Assembly: GCF_001541345.2 (NCBI RefSeq)
Contig: NZ_LMVL02000001.1
Location: 124,001 to 188,000, forward strand
Direction: 5' to 3'
Length of the DNA: 64,000 nt
DNA from: Gillisella vitis
GTDB lineage: Bacteria > Pseudomonadota > Alphaproteobacteria > Rhizobiales > Rhizobiaceae
The notes under the pieces were generated by a model. It made no database searches and had not been told where the DNA came from. It worked only from the letters and a program-made list of their open reading frames with translations. The first letter of the stretch is position 1; the number at the start of each line of letters is the position of its first letter. Below, piece after piece: positions 17,599-27,943 of the stretch. The position numbers and the translations under genes were made by a program.

Positions 17599-18933
17599 TC
17601 ACGCGGCGGTTGGAACCGGTTCGGCCACGACATCGATTTCTTCCGGTAATTCACCCGCCATGGCGGCGCGGAACTGTGTCTGGTCGAGTTCGTTCTCCCA
17701 GCGGGCGACGACGACGGTTGCGACAGCATTGCCGATGAAATTGGTCAGTGCCCGGCATTCGGACATGAAACGGTCGATGCCGAGGATCAGCGCCATACCG
17801 GCGACTGGGACCGAGGGAACAACGGACAGCGTTGCAGCCAAGGTGATGAAGCCGGCGCCAGTGATACCTGCGGCACCCTTGGAGCTGAGCATCGCCACCA
17901 GCAGCAGAAGAATCTGGTCGCCGAGCGAAAGCTGGATATCCGTCGCCTGGGCGATGAACAGGGCTGCCAAAGTCATGTAGATGTTGGTGCCATCAAGGTT
18001 GAAGGAATAGCCGGTTGGAATGACCAGACCGACAACCGAGCGCTTGCACCCTGCGCGTTCCATCTTTGCCATCAGGCCGGGAAGGGCAGCTTCTGAAGAC
18101 GAGGTTCCCAGTACCAGCAGCAGCTCCTCTTTAATGTAGCGGATCAGGGCCAGAATGGAGAAGCCGTTATAGCGGGCAACGCCGCCCAGCACGACGAGAA
18201 CAAACAGCAGCGACGTCAGGTAGAATGTCCCGATCAGGAAAGCCAGGTTGGCGATCGAGCCAATGCCGTATTTGCCGATGGTGAAGGCCATTGCGCCGAA
18301 AGCGCCGATGGGTGCTGCCTTCATCAGGATGGCGACCAGCTTGAAGACCGGTGCGGTCAAGGCCTGCAAGAAGTTGGTGACCGGCTTACCAAGGTCGCCG
18401 ACCATGGCGAGAGCCAAGCCGAACAGCACTGAGAAGAACAGGACCTGGAGAATGTCACCCTTGGCGAAAGCGCCGACAATCGTGTCGGGGATGATGTTCA
18501 TCAAGAAGCCGGTGATCGTCGAATCATGGGCCTGCTGCGCATAGCTGGCAACAGCCTTGCCATCCAGGGTCGCCGGATTGATGTGCATGCCTGCGCCGGG
18601 CTGCAGGATATTCGACACCAGCATGCCGACGACGAGCGCCAGCGTGGAGAAGCAAAGAAAGTAGATCATTGCCTTGCCCGCAACGCGACCAACCTTCTTC
18701 AGGTCGGACATGCCAGCAATGCCGGTGGCCACGGTCAGGAAGATAACCGGCGCGATAACCATCTTAACGAGCTTGATGAAAGCATCACCAAGCGGTTTGA
18801 GAGATTCGCCTGTTTGTGGATAAAAATGACCGAGCAGGATGCCGCCAATAATCGCGACGATAACCTGGAAATACAGATGACGGTAAAATGGGAGCTTGCC
18901 GCCCTGCGGGGCGGTGGTGGTAGAAATATGCAT
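17599..18933 (-). CDS. dctA: C4-dicarboxylate:proton symporter
   Basis: A 444-residue transporter of the DAACS family, the same length as rhizobial DctA. It has many membrane segments and family motifs ([20 protein letters not shown], and the serine-rich [13 protein letters not shown] reentrant loop, followed by GYSFNLDGT). It takes up succinate, fumarate and malate, and in rhizobia it is essential for symbiotic nitrogen fixation. It is divergent from dctBD and has a perfect sigma-54 promoter upstream. A ggagga ribosome-binding site precedes the start. Confidence 0.97.
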   Translation of the reverse strand: MHISTTTAPQGGKLPFYRHLYFQVIVAIIGGILLGHFYPQTGESLKPLGDAFIKLVKMVIAPVIFLTVATGIAGMSDLKKVGRVAGKAMIYFLCFSTLALVVGMLVSNILQPGAGMHINPATLDGKAVASYAQQAHDSTITGFLMNIIPDTIVGAFAKGDILQVLFFSVLFGLALAMVGDLGKPVTNFLQALTAPVFKLVAILMKAAPIGAFGAMAFTIGKYGIGSIANLAFLIGTFYLTSLLFVLVVLGGVARYNGFSILALIRYIKEELLLVLGTSSSEAALPGLMAKMERAGCKRSVVGLVIPTGYSFNLDGTNIYMTLAALFIAQATDIQLSLGDQILLLLVAMLSSKGAAGITGAGFITLAATLSVVPSVPVAGMALILGIDRFMSECRALTNFIGNAVATVVVARWENELDQTQFRAAMAGELPEEIDVVAEPVPTAA

Positions 18934-19027
18934 CGGATCCTCCGGTAGGTGCTCCCAACCGATTCATCGGCCTCCCGGGAGCTTATGCAACGTGTCAACA
19001 TCGGCACCGATGTTCGGGATCGTCAAT

Positions 19028-19042
19028 GCAATCGCCGTGCCA
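19028..19042 (-). promoter_or_regulatory. Sigma-54 (RpoN) promoter of dctA
   Basis: On the minus strand TGGCAC-GGCGA-TTGC is an exact match to the sigma-54 consensus TGGCAC-N5-TTGC, 95 bases upstream of dctA. DctD is the expected activator. Confidence 0.92.
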
Positions 19043-19135
19043 GATTGTCGCTTTGCGCCAAGCCTTTGAAAAGCCGTGTTTCAGCCATGATCCATGGCGG
19101 ATTTTCGCGCGATCTTTCGCTCAGTGCCTTGTGTG

Positions 19136-19155
19136 TTGTGCGGAAAAATGCACAA
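19136..19155. promoter_or_regulatory. Probable DctD activator site
   Basis: Inverted repeat TTGTGC (19136-19141) - N8 - GCACAA (19150-19155), about 100 bases upstream of the dctA sigma-54 promoter. This is the spacing and dyad type of DctD upstream activating sites. It ends eight bases before the dctB start codon. Confidence 0.65.
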
Positions 19156-19163
19156 AGTCGATA

Positions 19164-21035
19164 ATGATTATGACGCAAGACAAGCCCAGATCCGGCTCGG
19201 CTTATGCCCGGCGCCCAAGAAAGCCATGGCTTTTGCTGGCTTTTCTTGCGTGTGTTGTCACAGTTCTGGCGCTTTATTTGATTGGCCTTTACGCCCGCAA
19301 TGCCGCGTTGGAGGATTTGTCCGAACAGGCGCGCACCAGCGCTAATCTCAAGGTCGCCTTTCTGCGGGCAGTGTTGGAGAGGCCGCGCTCCTTGCCACTG
19401 CTGTTGTCGGAGGATCAGCAGGTTGTCGATGCCTTGAGCCTGCGCACCGTGGCCGCGACGGAACGGTTGAACGACAAGCTCGAGCGTTTGGTTGCCGGTA
19501 CAAGTGCTTCGGTTCTTTACGTTACGGACACCACAGGACATGCCATTGCCTCCAGCAATTGGCGCGAGCCAGTCAGCTTTGTTGGTGTCGATTATTCTTT
19601 TCGAGACTATTTTCGTCGATCCATGGCGATCGGTGCCGCCGAACATTTCGCGCTCGGTAACATTAGCAAGCGTCCAGGCCTCTATATTTCAAGGCGTGTC
19701 GGTCCGGTTGATGCCCCCTTGGGGGTTGTCGTCGTGAAGGCAGAGTTCGCGCAATTGGAAAGCGATTGGCGAGAGGAGAGCCGAGCGGCTTTTGTCACCG
19801 ATGGGAATGGGGTGGTGCTGATTTCCAGTCTTCCATCCTGGCGCTTCATGACATTATCGACGTTGCAGCCAGAGGAATTGACCCAAATACGCAACAGTTT
19901 GCAGTTCGGCGATGCGCCTTTGCAGGCCTTGCCGATCAATCGCGCCCAGCAGGTGCCAGGCAGCGCTATACCGGATGAGCTTCTGGTGCGGACGATTTTT
20001 CCCGGCGCCATACCCGCTGACTACCTTGATCTATCGGTTGCTGTGCCGACCACCAACTGGCATCTCAATTATCTCGTCCCGACTGAACCGGCAATCGCAG
20101 CCTCGACGCGGGAATGGCGACTGTTGACCCTGGCTCTGCTGGCGCCTTTTTTTCTGGTCGTCTCGCTGGTGCTTTGGCGACGACAGGCAACGGTGATCCG
20201 TCTTGCGCGGGTGGAGGCCGACCAGTTGGAACTGGAGCGGCGGGTTGATGAACGAACTCGTGATCTTTCACAGGCTCGAGACAGGCTGGAATTGGAGATC
20301 GCCGGGCACAAAACGACCGAACAGCGGCTGCAAGGCGTGCAGCAGGAATTGGTCCAGGCCAACAGACTGGCGATCCTGGGGCAGGTGGCGGCGGGCGTTG
20401 CCCATGAAATCAACCAGCCTGTTGCCACAATCCGGGCCTATGCGGAAAATGCCAGGGTGTTTCTGGAGCGTGCGCAGCCGGAGCAGGCAAACAGCAATCT
20501 TGGCGCCATTGCCGCGCTGACGGAGCGGATCGGCACGATCACCGAAGAATTGAAGGCTTTTGCCCGCAAGGGGCGAACCGCGCCGGAACCAGTGCCGCTT
20601 GGGGCCGCGATCGAGGGTGCGGTCATGTTGCTGCGCAGCCGTTTTGCCGGGCGGCTGGAGGCGCTTTCCCTTCCTGATGTGGCGCCGGATCTGATGGTAA
20701 AAGGCAATAGGGTTCGCCTGGAGCAGGTCTTGATCAATCTTCTGCAGAATGCGCTCGAAGCATTGGAGCAGCACAGCGATGGCCGGGTCGACGTTTCAGT
20801 CCAAGAGACCGAGCAAAACGTGGTGGTAACCATCGAGGATAATGGACCGGGCATTCCAGAGGACATCAGGCGTCTGCTGTTTACCCCTTTCACCACGTCA
20901 AAGGAAAAAGGCCTGGGTCTTGGCCTGGTGATTTCCCGTGACATCATCAGTGATTATGGTGGCCGGCTCGGTGTCGAAAGCACGCCATCCGGGACATGCT
21001 TTACCATTCATCTTTTGAAAGCGGATATATCATGA
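19164..21035 (+). CDS. dctB: C4-dicarboxylate sensor histidine kinase
   Basis: A 623-residue kinase, close to the 621 of Sinorhizobium DctB. There is a membrane span near 20-42, a periplasmic double-PAS sensor (about 45-300; [28 protein letters not shown] are typical), and a second span near 315-335. A coiled coil precedes the H box [22 protein letters not shown] with His414. Catalytic boxes follow ([27 protein letters not shown]). I chose the ATG at 19164; an open frame continues upstream but covers the activator site. The stop overlaps dctD (ATGA). Confidence 0.93.
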   Translation: MIMTQDKPRSGSAYARRPRKPWLLLAFLACVVTVLALYLIGLYARNAALEDLSEQARTSANLKVAFLRAVLERPRSLPLLLSEDQQVVDALSLRTVAATERLNDKLERLVAGTSASVLYVTDTTGHAIASSNWREPVSFVGVDYSFRDYFRRSMAIGAAEHFALGNISKRPGLYISRRVGPVDAPLGVVVVKAEFAQLESDWREESRAAFVTDGNGVVLISSLPSWRFMTLSTLQPEELTQIRNSLQFGDAPLQALPINRAQQVPGSAIPDELLVRTIFPGAIPADYLDLSVAVPTTNWHLNYLVPTEPAIAASTREWRLLTLALLAPFFLVVSLVLWRRQATVIRLARVEADQLELERRVDERTRDLSQARDRLELEIAGHKTTEQRLQGVQQELVQANRLAILGQVAAGVAHEINQPVATIRAYAENARVFLERAQPEQANSNLGAIAALTERIGTITEELKAFARKGRTAPEPVPLGAAIEGAVMLLRSRFAGRLEALSLPDVAPDLMVKGNRVRLEQVLINLLQNALEALEQHSDGRVDVSVQETEQNVVVTIEDNGPGIPEDIRRLLFTPFTTSKEKGLGLGLVISRDIISDYGGRLGVESTPSGTCFTIHLLKADIS

Positions 21036-22408
21036 CGTCATCGCAGGCGACGACGACCAATAATGTCATCCTGATCGACAATGATCGGGATCTGTTGGCG
21101 GCGACAGGGCAGACCCTTGAGTTGGCAGGATTTTCCGTTCAGGCATTCTCAGCGCCGCTGGAGGCGCTTCGTCTAATTTCCAGTGATTTTCGTGGCGTGA
21201 TTGTGTCCGATATTCGCATGCCTGACGTCGATGGCTTGGAATTGTTCAGCAGGGTCAAGAGATTGGATTCGGATCTGCCAGTCATTCTGGTCACCGGCCA
21301 TGGTGATATCGCCATGGCGGTACAGGCCATCAAGGACGGCGCCTATGATTTTATCACCAAGCCCTTTGCCACCGACCGACTACAACAGAGCGTCCACCGC
21401 GCCGCGGAAATGCGACGGCTTGTGCTAGAAAATCGCAAGCTGCGTCAGGTGGCCGATGCGGCCCAGGATGGATTGCCGCTGATTGGCCAGACACCGGCCA
21501 TGGAACGGCTACGGCGCACTTTGCGCCAAATCGCCGACACCGACGTCGATGTGCTGGTGACAGGGGAAACCGGCAGTGGCAAGGAAGTCGTGGCGAGCCT
21601 GCTACACAGCTGGAGCCGACGTGCAAAGGGCAATTTTGTCGCTTTGAACTGCGGCACCCTGCCGGAAAGCATGATCGAGAGCGAGTTGTTCGGCCATGAA
21701 GCCGGCGCCTTTACCGGTGCGCAGAAAAAGCGGATCGGCCGGATCGAACATGCCAGCGGCGGCACATTGTTTCTCGATGAAATCGAGAGCATGCCTGCGG
21801 CGACCCAGGTGCAGATGCTGCGAGTGCTGGAAATGCGCGAAGTCTCGCCACTCGGGATCAACGAAGTGCGCCCGGTGGATCTGCGCGTGGTTGCTGCGGC
21901 CAAAGTCGATCTTAGTGATCCTGCCCAGCGCGGTGAATTTCGCGAGGACCTTTATTACCGCCTGAATGTGGTGACGCTGACCATCCCGCCGTTGCGCGAA
22001 CGCCGTGATGACGTGCCATTGTTGTTTGCCCATTTCATCGAGCGCGCCGCTAGCCGGTTCCGTCGCGAGCCACCACCGGTGTCAGCTGGTGTTGAGCGTT
22101 ATTTGCGGGACCACGACTGGCCGGGAAATGTGCGTGAATTGACGCATTTTGCCGAACGCTTCGTTCTTGGATTGGAAGATATGGATGCAGGGGGCGGGAT
22201 TGCCGTTGCTGCTGACCTGCCCGGTTTATCCTTGCCAGAACGGCTGGATCGCTATGAGGCGGATATCATGCGCGAGACCCTTAGCCATTATGAGGGCGAT
22301 GTGCGCAAGACCATCGAGGCCCTGAAAATTCCCCGCAAGACCTTTTACGATAAACTTCAGCGTCATGGCATTGTGCGTAAGGCATTTGCCGGGGGCGAGG
22401 AAGGCTGA
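21032..22408 (+). CDS. dctD: C4-dicarboxylate response regulator, sigma-54 activator
   Basis: A 458-residue NtrC-family activator. The receiver has Asp60 (VSDIRMPD). The sigma-54 AAA+ domain covers about 140-370 with Walker A GETGSGKE, the sigma-54 contact loop GAFTGA and Walker [13 protein letters not shown]-terminal Fis-type helix-turn-helix ends the protein ([22 protein letters not shown]). It is translationally coupled to dctB and activates dctA from the distal site. Confidence 0.96.
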   Translation: MTSSQATTTNNVILIDNDRDLLAATGQTLELAGFSVQAFSAPLEALRLISSDFRGVIVSDIRMPDVDGLELFSRVKRLDSDLPVILVTGHGDIAMAVQAIKDGAYDFITKPFATDRLQQSVHRAAEMRRLVLENRKLRQVADAAQDGLPLIGQTPAMERLRRTLRQIADTDVDVLVTGETGSGKEVVASLLHSWSRRAKGNFVALNCGTLPESMIESELFGHEAGAFTGAQKKRIGRIEHASGGTLFLDEIESMPAATQVQMLRVLEMREVSPLGINEVRPVDLRVVAAAKVDLSDPAQRGEFREDLYYRLNVVTLTIPPLRERRDDVPLLFAHFIERAASRFRREPPPVSAGVERYLRDHDWPGNVRELTHFAERFVLGLEDMDAGGGIAVAADLPGLSLPERLDRYEADIMRETLSHYEGDVRKTIEALKIPRKTFYDKLQRHGIVRKAFAGGEEG

Positions 22409-22437
22409 GCGGTTGAGATATATGCGATGACGGACGG

Positions 22438-23160
22438 TCAGATGCCCGCTTGGGTTTCCGGTGCAAGAAAGGCCAGCGTCACCGTCACAATATGTTCGCC
22501 CCAGGCGTCGATAGCAGCCGGTTGCCAGACGTTCGGGTTGAGATTGAGCGCCAGTGTATAGCGATTGTTGATGTAGAAGAAGCTCAACCCGGCAATCGTC
22601 ATATAAACGGTCACGGGATTGATATCGGCACGAAACACACCTTGCTCAATCCCTCGCTGCAGAAGCTTTTCGATTTCCGCGAGCAATGGACCATGGGTCG
22701 AGGGAATAGTCTTGGACCGGCTCGAATATTCAGCCCTCAGAATATTTTCGGTGGCAAGCAGGCTGACGAATTCCGGGTGGGTTAGAAAATAGTTCCAGGT
22801 GTGCAAGGCCAGTTCACGTATGCCATCAAGCGGTTGACGTCGCGACAGGTGAAGGCTTTTTCCAGCAGCGGTGACATTGGAGAAAATCACCTCGAGAACC
22901 GCGACGTAAAGGCCCTCCTTGTCTCCAAAGAAATGGTAGAGCATTCGTTTGTTGGTTTTCGATCGCAAGGCGATGGCATCGACCCTGGCGCCAGCGAAAC
23001 CCTTGGCGGCAAACTCTTGAATGGCGGCATCCAGAATAATTGCCCGAGTTGCATCGGGATGGCGGATCATACGCCCCTGACGGCATTGCACAGGTGCTGG
23101 GTTTTCCGCTTCAGGATCAGGCCCTTCCTCGAAAGTCTGTTCCAGCCGCTGGCCTGTCAT
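22438..23160 (-). CDS. TetR-family transcriptional regulator
   Basis: A 240-residue regulator with a 30-residue acidic N-terminal extension before the helix-turn-helix (about 35-85: RAIILDAAIQEFAAKGFAGARVDAI, KRMLYHFFGDKEGLY). The helical ligand domain ends near 235. It may start later, at MIRHPDATR (residue 31). It is convergent with dctD; no divergent target gene is adjacent, so the target is unclear. Confidence 0.85.
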   Translation of the reverse strand: MTGQRLEQTFEEGPDPEAENPAPVQCRQGRMIRHPDATRAIILDAAIQEFAAKGFAGARVDAIALRSKTNKRMLYHFFGDKEGLYVAVLEVIFSNVTAAGKSLHLSRRQPLDGIRELALHTWNYFLTHPEFVSLLATENILRAEYSSRSKTIPSTHGPLLAEIEKLLQRGIEQGVFRADINPVTVYMTIAGLSFFYINNRYTLALNLNPNVWQPAAIDAWGEHIVTVTLAFLAPETQAGI

Positions 23161-23492
23161 GGGAATCTCACTTCATGGTATTTTGAAATAGAAAATTAGA
23201 TTTACATGAAATACATTGCGTCGGTTAATTACGTGCATGCAGAATCTGTAAATTGTGATTGGAGGCTGTGAATACGATGTGAATGATCGGCTGAGATGCG
23301 GAGGCGCCGATCTGGACAGCGTCTTTTAGGCTTTTCGATGTTTTGAAAACAAAATTTCTCCATTTGTCTGCAAAAGTAGAATAGCAATTTTATAGACTAT
23401 ATTGACGAAAACGCGCATCACTGTCACCATTGCGTAGCGTTGGAGTGAAAATAAACGGGACAAATATCCTGCAATTTTCAAAAGGGGTGACG
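23161..23492. other. AT-rich intergenic stretch
   Basis: An AT-rich spacer of about 330 bases upstream of the TetR gene and before a doubtful small ORF. I see no convincing gene, operator palindrome or terminator. It presumably contains the TetR gene promoter. Confidence 0.3.
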
Positions 23493-23789
23493 ATGCCGAT
23501 AGCTGTAAATATGTTTTCTTACGATCTGTTTGGGTTAACACGGGTTCCGCTCGATCTGGTTGAAGACAGCAAATCTCGCAGTGAGGGCCATACAGAGAAG
23601 ACTGTTGTGGCGAAGTCAGTAATGAGCCGGAAGGTTGAGAAATCATCGTTGTTTTCGAGGTTCTGGAACGGCAGCCCAGCTAACGATCAGCCCGGCAAGG
23701 ATCGAGATGCCGAGCAGGAGCAAAAGCTTCGGGAGGATCGCAAGAATTGCCACGCAATTCTCCTCGGTGGTTTCTTCCCGATTTTGTGA
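23493..23789 (+). CDS. Doubtful small hypothetical protein
   Basis: A 98-residue ORF with a plausible ribosome-binding site (aaaggggtg). The composition is charged and Lys/Arg/Asp-rich in the second half (DQPGKDRDAEQEQKLREDRKN). There is no recognisable domain, signal or membrane span. An opposing open frame covers part of it. It could be a real lineage-specific gene or chance. Confidence 0.3.
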   Translation: MPIAVNMFSYDLFGLTRVPLDLVEDSKSRSEGHTEKTVVAKSVMSRKVEKSSLFSRFWNGSPANDQPGKDRDAEQEQKLREDRKNCHAILLGGFFPIL

Positions 23790-23815
23790 AAAGCTCGCTT
23801 GTGAAGGAGGCTGTG

Positions 23816-24007
23816 ATGAGTATTGTTGAACGTCTGATGCTTGATGCCGTCTCGCCTATATTGGCTAATGCCGGAGCCTCTCAATCTGCCAGCCAGTCTG
23901 TCACGGACCATTCGATTGGTATTCGTGACAAGATCGACCGGGCAGTTCCCTTTGTCGTTTGCGCCGCCGCCTTCCTGTTTGTCGCGGCTATGATTGTGGG
24001 GATTTGA
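23816..24007 (+). CDS. Small membrane protein
   Basis: A 63-residue protein preceded by a strong ribosome-binding site (aaggagg). The N-terminal 40 residues are polar. The C-terminus is one hydrophobic segment (VPFVVCAAAFLFVAAMIVGI), so it is probably tail-anchored in the inner membrane. No family is recognised. Confidence 0.5.
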   Translation: MSIVERLMLDAVSPILANAGASQSASQSVTDHSIGIRDKIDRAVPFVVCAAAFLFVAAMIVGI

Positions 24008-24035
24008 CAGGAAAAGCGGCAATTGACGGCAGGCG

Positions 24036-24944
24036 TTAATTCGGCCTTGCAAGCCCCAGCAAGGCTGCGCCGACCAGGCCAGGTTCAAGTCGGCATTGCG
24101 CGGGAACCACGATAGGGTGGTTGAAGCGCCGCAAGATTTTGGCTCTGACGGCTAAATCGATGGCCTCTAGCAGTTTCGTCGCATTGGACAGGCCACCGCC
24201 GACCGGCAGTATGCTCGCTCCCGTCGTATTGACGACCATAGCCAATGGACTGGAAAGCAATTCGACAAATGCCGCGATGGTCTGGCTTGCCTTGAGGGCG
24301 CCGGCTTCCCAAGCTTTGACGATCTCCTCGCTGTTTTGGTCTTCGCCGCTCAGGTACGTATGGAGCTTTTCCATGCCGCGCGCGCTACAGATAGCGTCGA
24401 TACAACCTTTCTGGCCGCATCCGCATTGAAACCGAGGGATGGTGACGGGCGGATCGCCGACCTCGGTCGCAGCAATTGGTCCATGGCCCCATTCTCCGGC
24501 AAAGCCGCCTTCGCTGTTGATCAGCCTGCCATCGACCACCAGGCCGCCGCCGACGCCAGTGCCGAGAATAACACCGAATACCACGCGGTGGCCGCGGCCC
24601 GCGCCCAGTCCGGCCTCAGCGATTGCGAAACAGTCGGCATCATTGGCGATCAGCACAGGCAGACCCAGCGCTTCTTCCAGATCCTGTTGCAGCAAACGAC
24701 CATGGATGCAGGGTATATTGGCGACGACAGCGCGGCGGGTATCCACATCTATAATGCCACAGATGGAAATTGCCACGCAGCTTGGCGTTTCTCCGGCTTC
24801 AGCAATGATTGACCTTATGACACCGACAAATGCGTCGAAATCCTGTCCCGGTGTTGGCTGGCGTGGAAAGGGACGGATATCCTCAGGCGAATAGGCCACC
24901 GCGCCCTTGATGGCGGTTCCGCCGATATCGAAACAGACGATCAT
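24036..24944 (-). CDS. nagK: ROK-family kinase, probable N-acetylglucosamine kinase
   Basis: A 302-residue sugar kinase of the ROK family. It has the phosphate-1 motif FDIGGTAIKGA at the N-terminus, catalytic Asp in NDADCFAIAEA, GTGVGGGLV, the sugar-binding EWGHGP and the zinc motif CGCGQKGCID. The start overlaps the nagA stop (ATGA). As the last gene of an operon with nagA and a SIS-type deaminase, phosphorylation of GlcNAc to GlcNAc-6-P is the likely reaction. Glucose or ManNAc kinase activity cannot be excluded. Confidence 0.85.
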   Translation of the reverse strand: MIVCFDIGGTAIKGAVAYSPEDIRPFPRQPTPGQDFDAFVGVIRSIIAEAGETPSCVAISICGIIDVDTRRAVVANIPCIHGRLLQQDLEEALGLPVLIANDADCFAIAEAGLGAGRGHRVVFGVILGTGVGGGLVVDGRLINSEGGFAGEWGHGPIAATEVGDPPVTIPRFQCGCGQKGCIDAICSARGMEKLHTYLSGEDQNSEEIVKAWEAGALKASQTIAAFVELLSSPLAMVVNTTGASILPVGGGLSNATKLLEAIDLAVRAKILRRFNHPIVVPAQCRLEPGLVGAALLGLARPN

Positions 24945-26143
24945 GCGCGCCGGGCCTCGGAATGTGTTGCTGTGCTATGAACGCATGTGCCAGCGATCCA
25001 GGTGGAAACCAGATCGAGTTGCGGGGTGAGCAACAGGAAGTCGGCGTCCTTGCCTGGCGCAAGCTGGCCTTTCGTCTCGCATCCAATCGCCTCGGCTGGA
25101 TAAAGCGACGCCATGTTCAGCGCTTCCTCCAGCGTTATTGCAAGCTTGTCGTGGACAAACCGAATGCAGGACAGCATATCGATATCGGCACCAGCAAGTG
25201 TTCCATCGGCTAAAGTCAACCGTCCGCCCTGGCGGTAGACCGGGCGACCATTCAGCATGAAGCCGGTTTCATCGGTGCCGATGCTCGACATGGCGTCGGT
25301 GACCAGGAAAATCCGTCCAGACCCGCGTTTGGCGCGAAGGGCAATGCCCATCGAGACCGGATCGACATGGAAACCGTCCGCGATAATCCCGCAGGACAGT
25401 GTGTTTGAAGCCAGGGCGGCTCCGACAAGGCCGGGTTCGCGATTGCCCATCTGGCTCATGGCGTTGAACAAGTGAGTGACGAGCGTCGCGCCCGCCTCGA
25501 CATAGGCGCCAATCTGCGCGCAACTTGCATCCGTGTGGCCCAGGCTGATGTGATAACCCGCCGCTCTCAGAGCTGTCACCTGCTGCGGGGTAACGCTTTC
25601 CGGCGCAATGGTGGTCAGCGCGGTGCCAAATGTACCGGCAGCGGCAATAAGCTTTGCCAAATCGTCATCGTCCATCGGTCTGATCAGGGCGGGATCATGG
25701 GTACCCTTGCGTGCCAGCGACAGATGCGGACCTTCCAGGTGAAGTCCGAGATAGCCGGGAATTTTCTCAGCCAGGGCTTGGGCGCCAAGGCTCAGAACTT
25801 GATCGCGCAGGGCAGGGCGGTCAGTAATTAATGTCGGCAGCAGAGCTGTGGTGCCGAAACGTGCATGGGCGGCGCAAATCGTCCGGATACCACCAATATC
25901 CGGCTGGTTGTTCAGCAACACACCGCCGCCGCCATTGACTTGCAGATCGATAAAGCCAGGCACGACCATGTTGGAGCCTGCATCGATCCTTGCAAGCGTT
26001 GAAGGCACAAAATTTTCGGGGACTATGTCAGCAATTCGCCCCCGATCGATAATCAGAGCCTGGTCGTCCTGGAAACGCACGCCGTCGAAAATCCGTCCGC
26101 CCGTTACAGCGAAAGTGGAGGGAGCCGTAAGAGACGAGATCAT
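24941..26143 (-). CDS. nagA: N-acetylglucosamine-6-phosphate deacetylase
   Basis: A 400-residue amidohydrolase-fold enzyme with the NagA motifs: PGFIDLQVNGGGG, HLEGPH with the metal-binding Glu, SLGHTDA, THLFNAMSQM and catalytic Asp in LVTDAMSSIG. It converts GlcNAc-6-P to glucosamine-6-P and acetate. It overlaps both neighbours by four bases, giving a tightly coupled operon with the SIS deaminase upstream and the ROK kinase downstream. Confidence 0.95.
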   Translation of the reverse strand: MISSLTAPSTFAVTGGRIFDGVRFQDDQALIIDRGRIADIVPENFVPSTLARIDAGSNMVVPGFIDLQVNGGGGVLLNNQPDIGGIRTICAAHARFGTTALLPTLITDRPALRDQVLSLGAQALAEKIPGYLGLHLEGPHLSLARKGTHDPALIRPMDDDDLAKLIAAAGTFGTALTTIAPESVTPQQVTALRAAGYHISLGHTDASCAQIGAYVEAGATLVTHLFNAMSQMGNREPGLVGAALASNTLSCGIIADGFHVDPVSMGIALRAKRGSGRIFLVTDAMSSIGTDETGFMLNGRPVYRQGGRLTLADGTLAGADIDMLSCIRFVHDKLAITLEEALNMASLYPAEAIGCETKGQLAPGKDADFLLLTPQLDLVSTWIAGTCVHSTATHSEARRA

Positions 26144-27162
26144 CGGGTTTCCGTTACTTTCTTCAGGGCGGCTGGCTTGTCCGGATCAAGGCCACGGGCG
26201 CGCGACAGTGATTCCACCATGCCATAATAGGGTACAATCAATGCCAGCGCATCGGTCAGCGGATGGCCGGTTTCGATGAAAGGCAAGTGGTTTGCCTCCT
26301 TTGCCAATGACGATGTCAGGAACACAGAGGCATTCTTGGCAGCAAGTCCATTGGCCGTCGCGGCGATCGACGCTTCCGCCTTATCGCGGGCGGCAAAGCC
26401 GATGATCGGGAAATTCGCAGACACCAGGGAGACCGGACCATGCAACACTTCAGCCGAAGAATAGGCCTCCGCATGCAGTTCAGATGTTTCCTTGCATTTC
26501 AGCGCCGCTTCGCAGGCAATGGCGAGCGTCGGGCCGCGCCCGAGCATGTAGAGCGAATCGGCATCTTTCAGCACCTCGACCAAGCCACTCCAATCCAGGG
26601 CCAGCGCTTTTTCCAGATGGGTGGGGAGGGCATTAACTGCGACTGCCAGGCGGGCGTTGTCACTCCAGGCGCTGATCAATGACAAGCCAGCAACAATGGA
26701 ATTAACAAAGGATTTTGTCGCCGCAACCGCAATTTCCGGTCCGGCTTGAATGTCGATAGCGATATCAGAGGCTGCGGCCAGCGGCGAAGAAATAGTATTG
26801 AGCAGCGAAATTGTCGTTGCTCCACCGGCCACGGCAGACTTGGCGAGCGCTACGAGGTCCGGGCTGGCGCCTGATTGGGAGATTGCGAGTGCCGCAGCCC
26901 GCTCCAGTTTCAGCGGCGCCTGATAAATCGAGGCGAGAGACGGGCCGAGCGAGGCAACGACGATCCCGAGCTCCAGTTCGACGGCATATTTCAGGAAATG
27001 GGCGGCATGGTCGGAAGAACCACGCGCAATGGTGACCAGCACCGCCGGATCGCGCTTGCGGAGTGCTGCGCCCGCTTGTTCCAAACTCGCACGGCTATCG
27101 CTAAGCAGCCTGCTGACCGCCTGTGGAATCTCGTTTATTTCCTGGCGCATGGTGGTCGTCAT
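26140..27162 (-). CDS. SIS-domain glucosamine-6-phosphate deaminase (NagB-II type)
   Basis: A 340-residue protein with two SIS domains (first: IARGSSDHAAHFLKYAVE, AISQSGASPDLVAL; second: MLGRGPTLAIACEAALKCKETSELHAEAYSSAEVLHGP). It resembles the isomerase half of GlmS but lacks the glutaminase domain. Such stand-alone proteins next to nagA act as glucosamine-6-P deaminases, replacing classical NagB. The next step gives fructose-6-P and ammonia. It follows the GntR gene by 28 bases. Confidence 0.88.
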   Translation of the reverse strand: MTTTMRQEINEIPQAVSRLLSDSRASLEQAGAALRKRDPAVLVTIARGSSDHAAHFLKYAVELELGIVVASLGPSLASIYQAPLKLERAAALAISQSGASPDLVALAKSAVAGGATTISLLNTISSPLAAASDIAIDIQAGPEIAVAATKSFVNSIVAGLSLISAWSDNARLAVAVNALPTHLEKALALDWSGLVEVLKDADSLYMLGRGPTLAIACEAALKCKETSELHAEAYSSAEVLHGPVSLVSANFPIIGFAARDKAEASIAATANGLAAKNASVFLTSSLAKEANHLPFIETGHPLTDALALIVPYYGMVESLSRARGLDPDKPAALKKVTETR

Positions 27163-27190
27163 CGTATTTTCCTTATCCTGCGGCTTCCAA

Positions 27191-27943
27191 TCAGGAGCCG
27201 ATGGTCAATTCCGCAACCAGGTCATAGGCGTCGCTGCGGTATAGCGCCCGCGACACTTCCATTACCCGGCCTGTGTCCAGGTAGGCGATCCGCTGCACCG
27301 AAAGCGCGGCCGAGCCCGGCGGCATGCCGAGCAGTTTGGCATCGTCATCCGTCAATATGACCGCCGAAATGCGCTGATTGGCGCGCACGGGTCTAATCCC
27401 AACGCTGCCAAGTGCTGCATAGAGAGAGTTCTCGACGCGGGAGGGTTCCGGCAGCAGATCATCCGGCAGATTGGTACGTTCCAACGCAATCGGCATGTCG
27501 CTAGCGGTGCGCAGCCGCACCAGCCGTGCTACTCGAGCTGTGCCGGAAAGCCCAAGCGCCATGGTTTCTTCCGGCGTTGGCAAAAACAAGCCGCGCTCCA
27601 GCCAACGTGAACCGCTGACCATGCCACGCCGGGCCATATCCTCGGTAAAGGATGTCAGCCGTGTCAGCGGTTGCTGCATGCGCTTAACGGGCTTGACGAC
27701 AAAGGTTCCAGCACCTCGGCGCCGAACCAGAAGACCTTCAGCAACAAGGTCGTCTATTGCCTTGCGCACCGTGACGCGGCTGATACCTGCAGCCTCGGCA
27801 ATGTCGCGCTCCGCTGGCAGGGCGTCGCCATGCTTAAGCTGTCCGGCCTCGACGGCATCTTCGATTAGCGTCTTCAACTTGATATAAAGCGGGCCGCCTC
27901 TGCTGGATTGCAGGCTCGCAAAAGCAAGCACATCCGTCTGCAT
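27191..27943 (-). CDS. GntR-family regulator of the amino-sugar operon (NagR-like)
   Basis: A 250-residue HutC-type GntR regulator. The winged helix covers about 18-85 (LPAERDIAEAAGISRVTVRKAIDDLVAEGLLVRRRGAGTFV) and the UTRA effector domain about 100-245. The start at 27943 has a ggggaa ribosome-binding sequence; an open frame runs further upstream. It heads the operon with the deaminase, nagA and kinase, so an amino-sugar phosphate is the likely effector. Repeated TACCAA motifs just upstream are candidate operators. Confidence 0.88.
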   Translation of the reverse strand: MQTDVLAFASLQSSRGGPLYIKLKTLIEDAVEAGQLKHGDALPAERDIAEAAGISRVTVRKAIDDLVAEGLLVRRRGAGTFVVKPVKRMQQPLTRLTSFTEDMARRGMVSGSRWLERGLFLPTPEETMALGLSGTARVARLVRLRTASDMPIALERTNLPDDLLPEPSRVENSLYAALGSVGIRPVRANQRISAVILTDDDAKLLGMPPGSAALSVQRIAYLDTGRVMEVSRALYRSDAYDLVAELTIGS

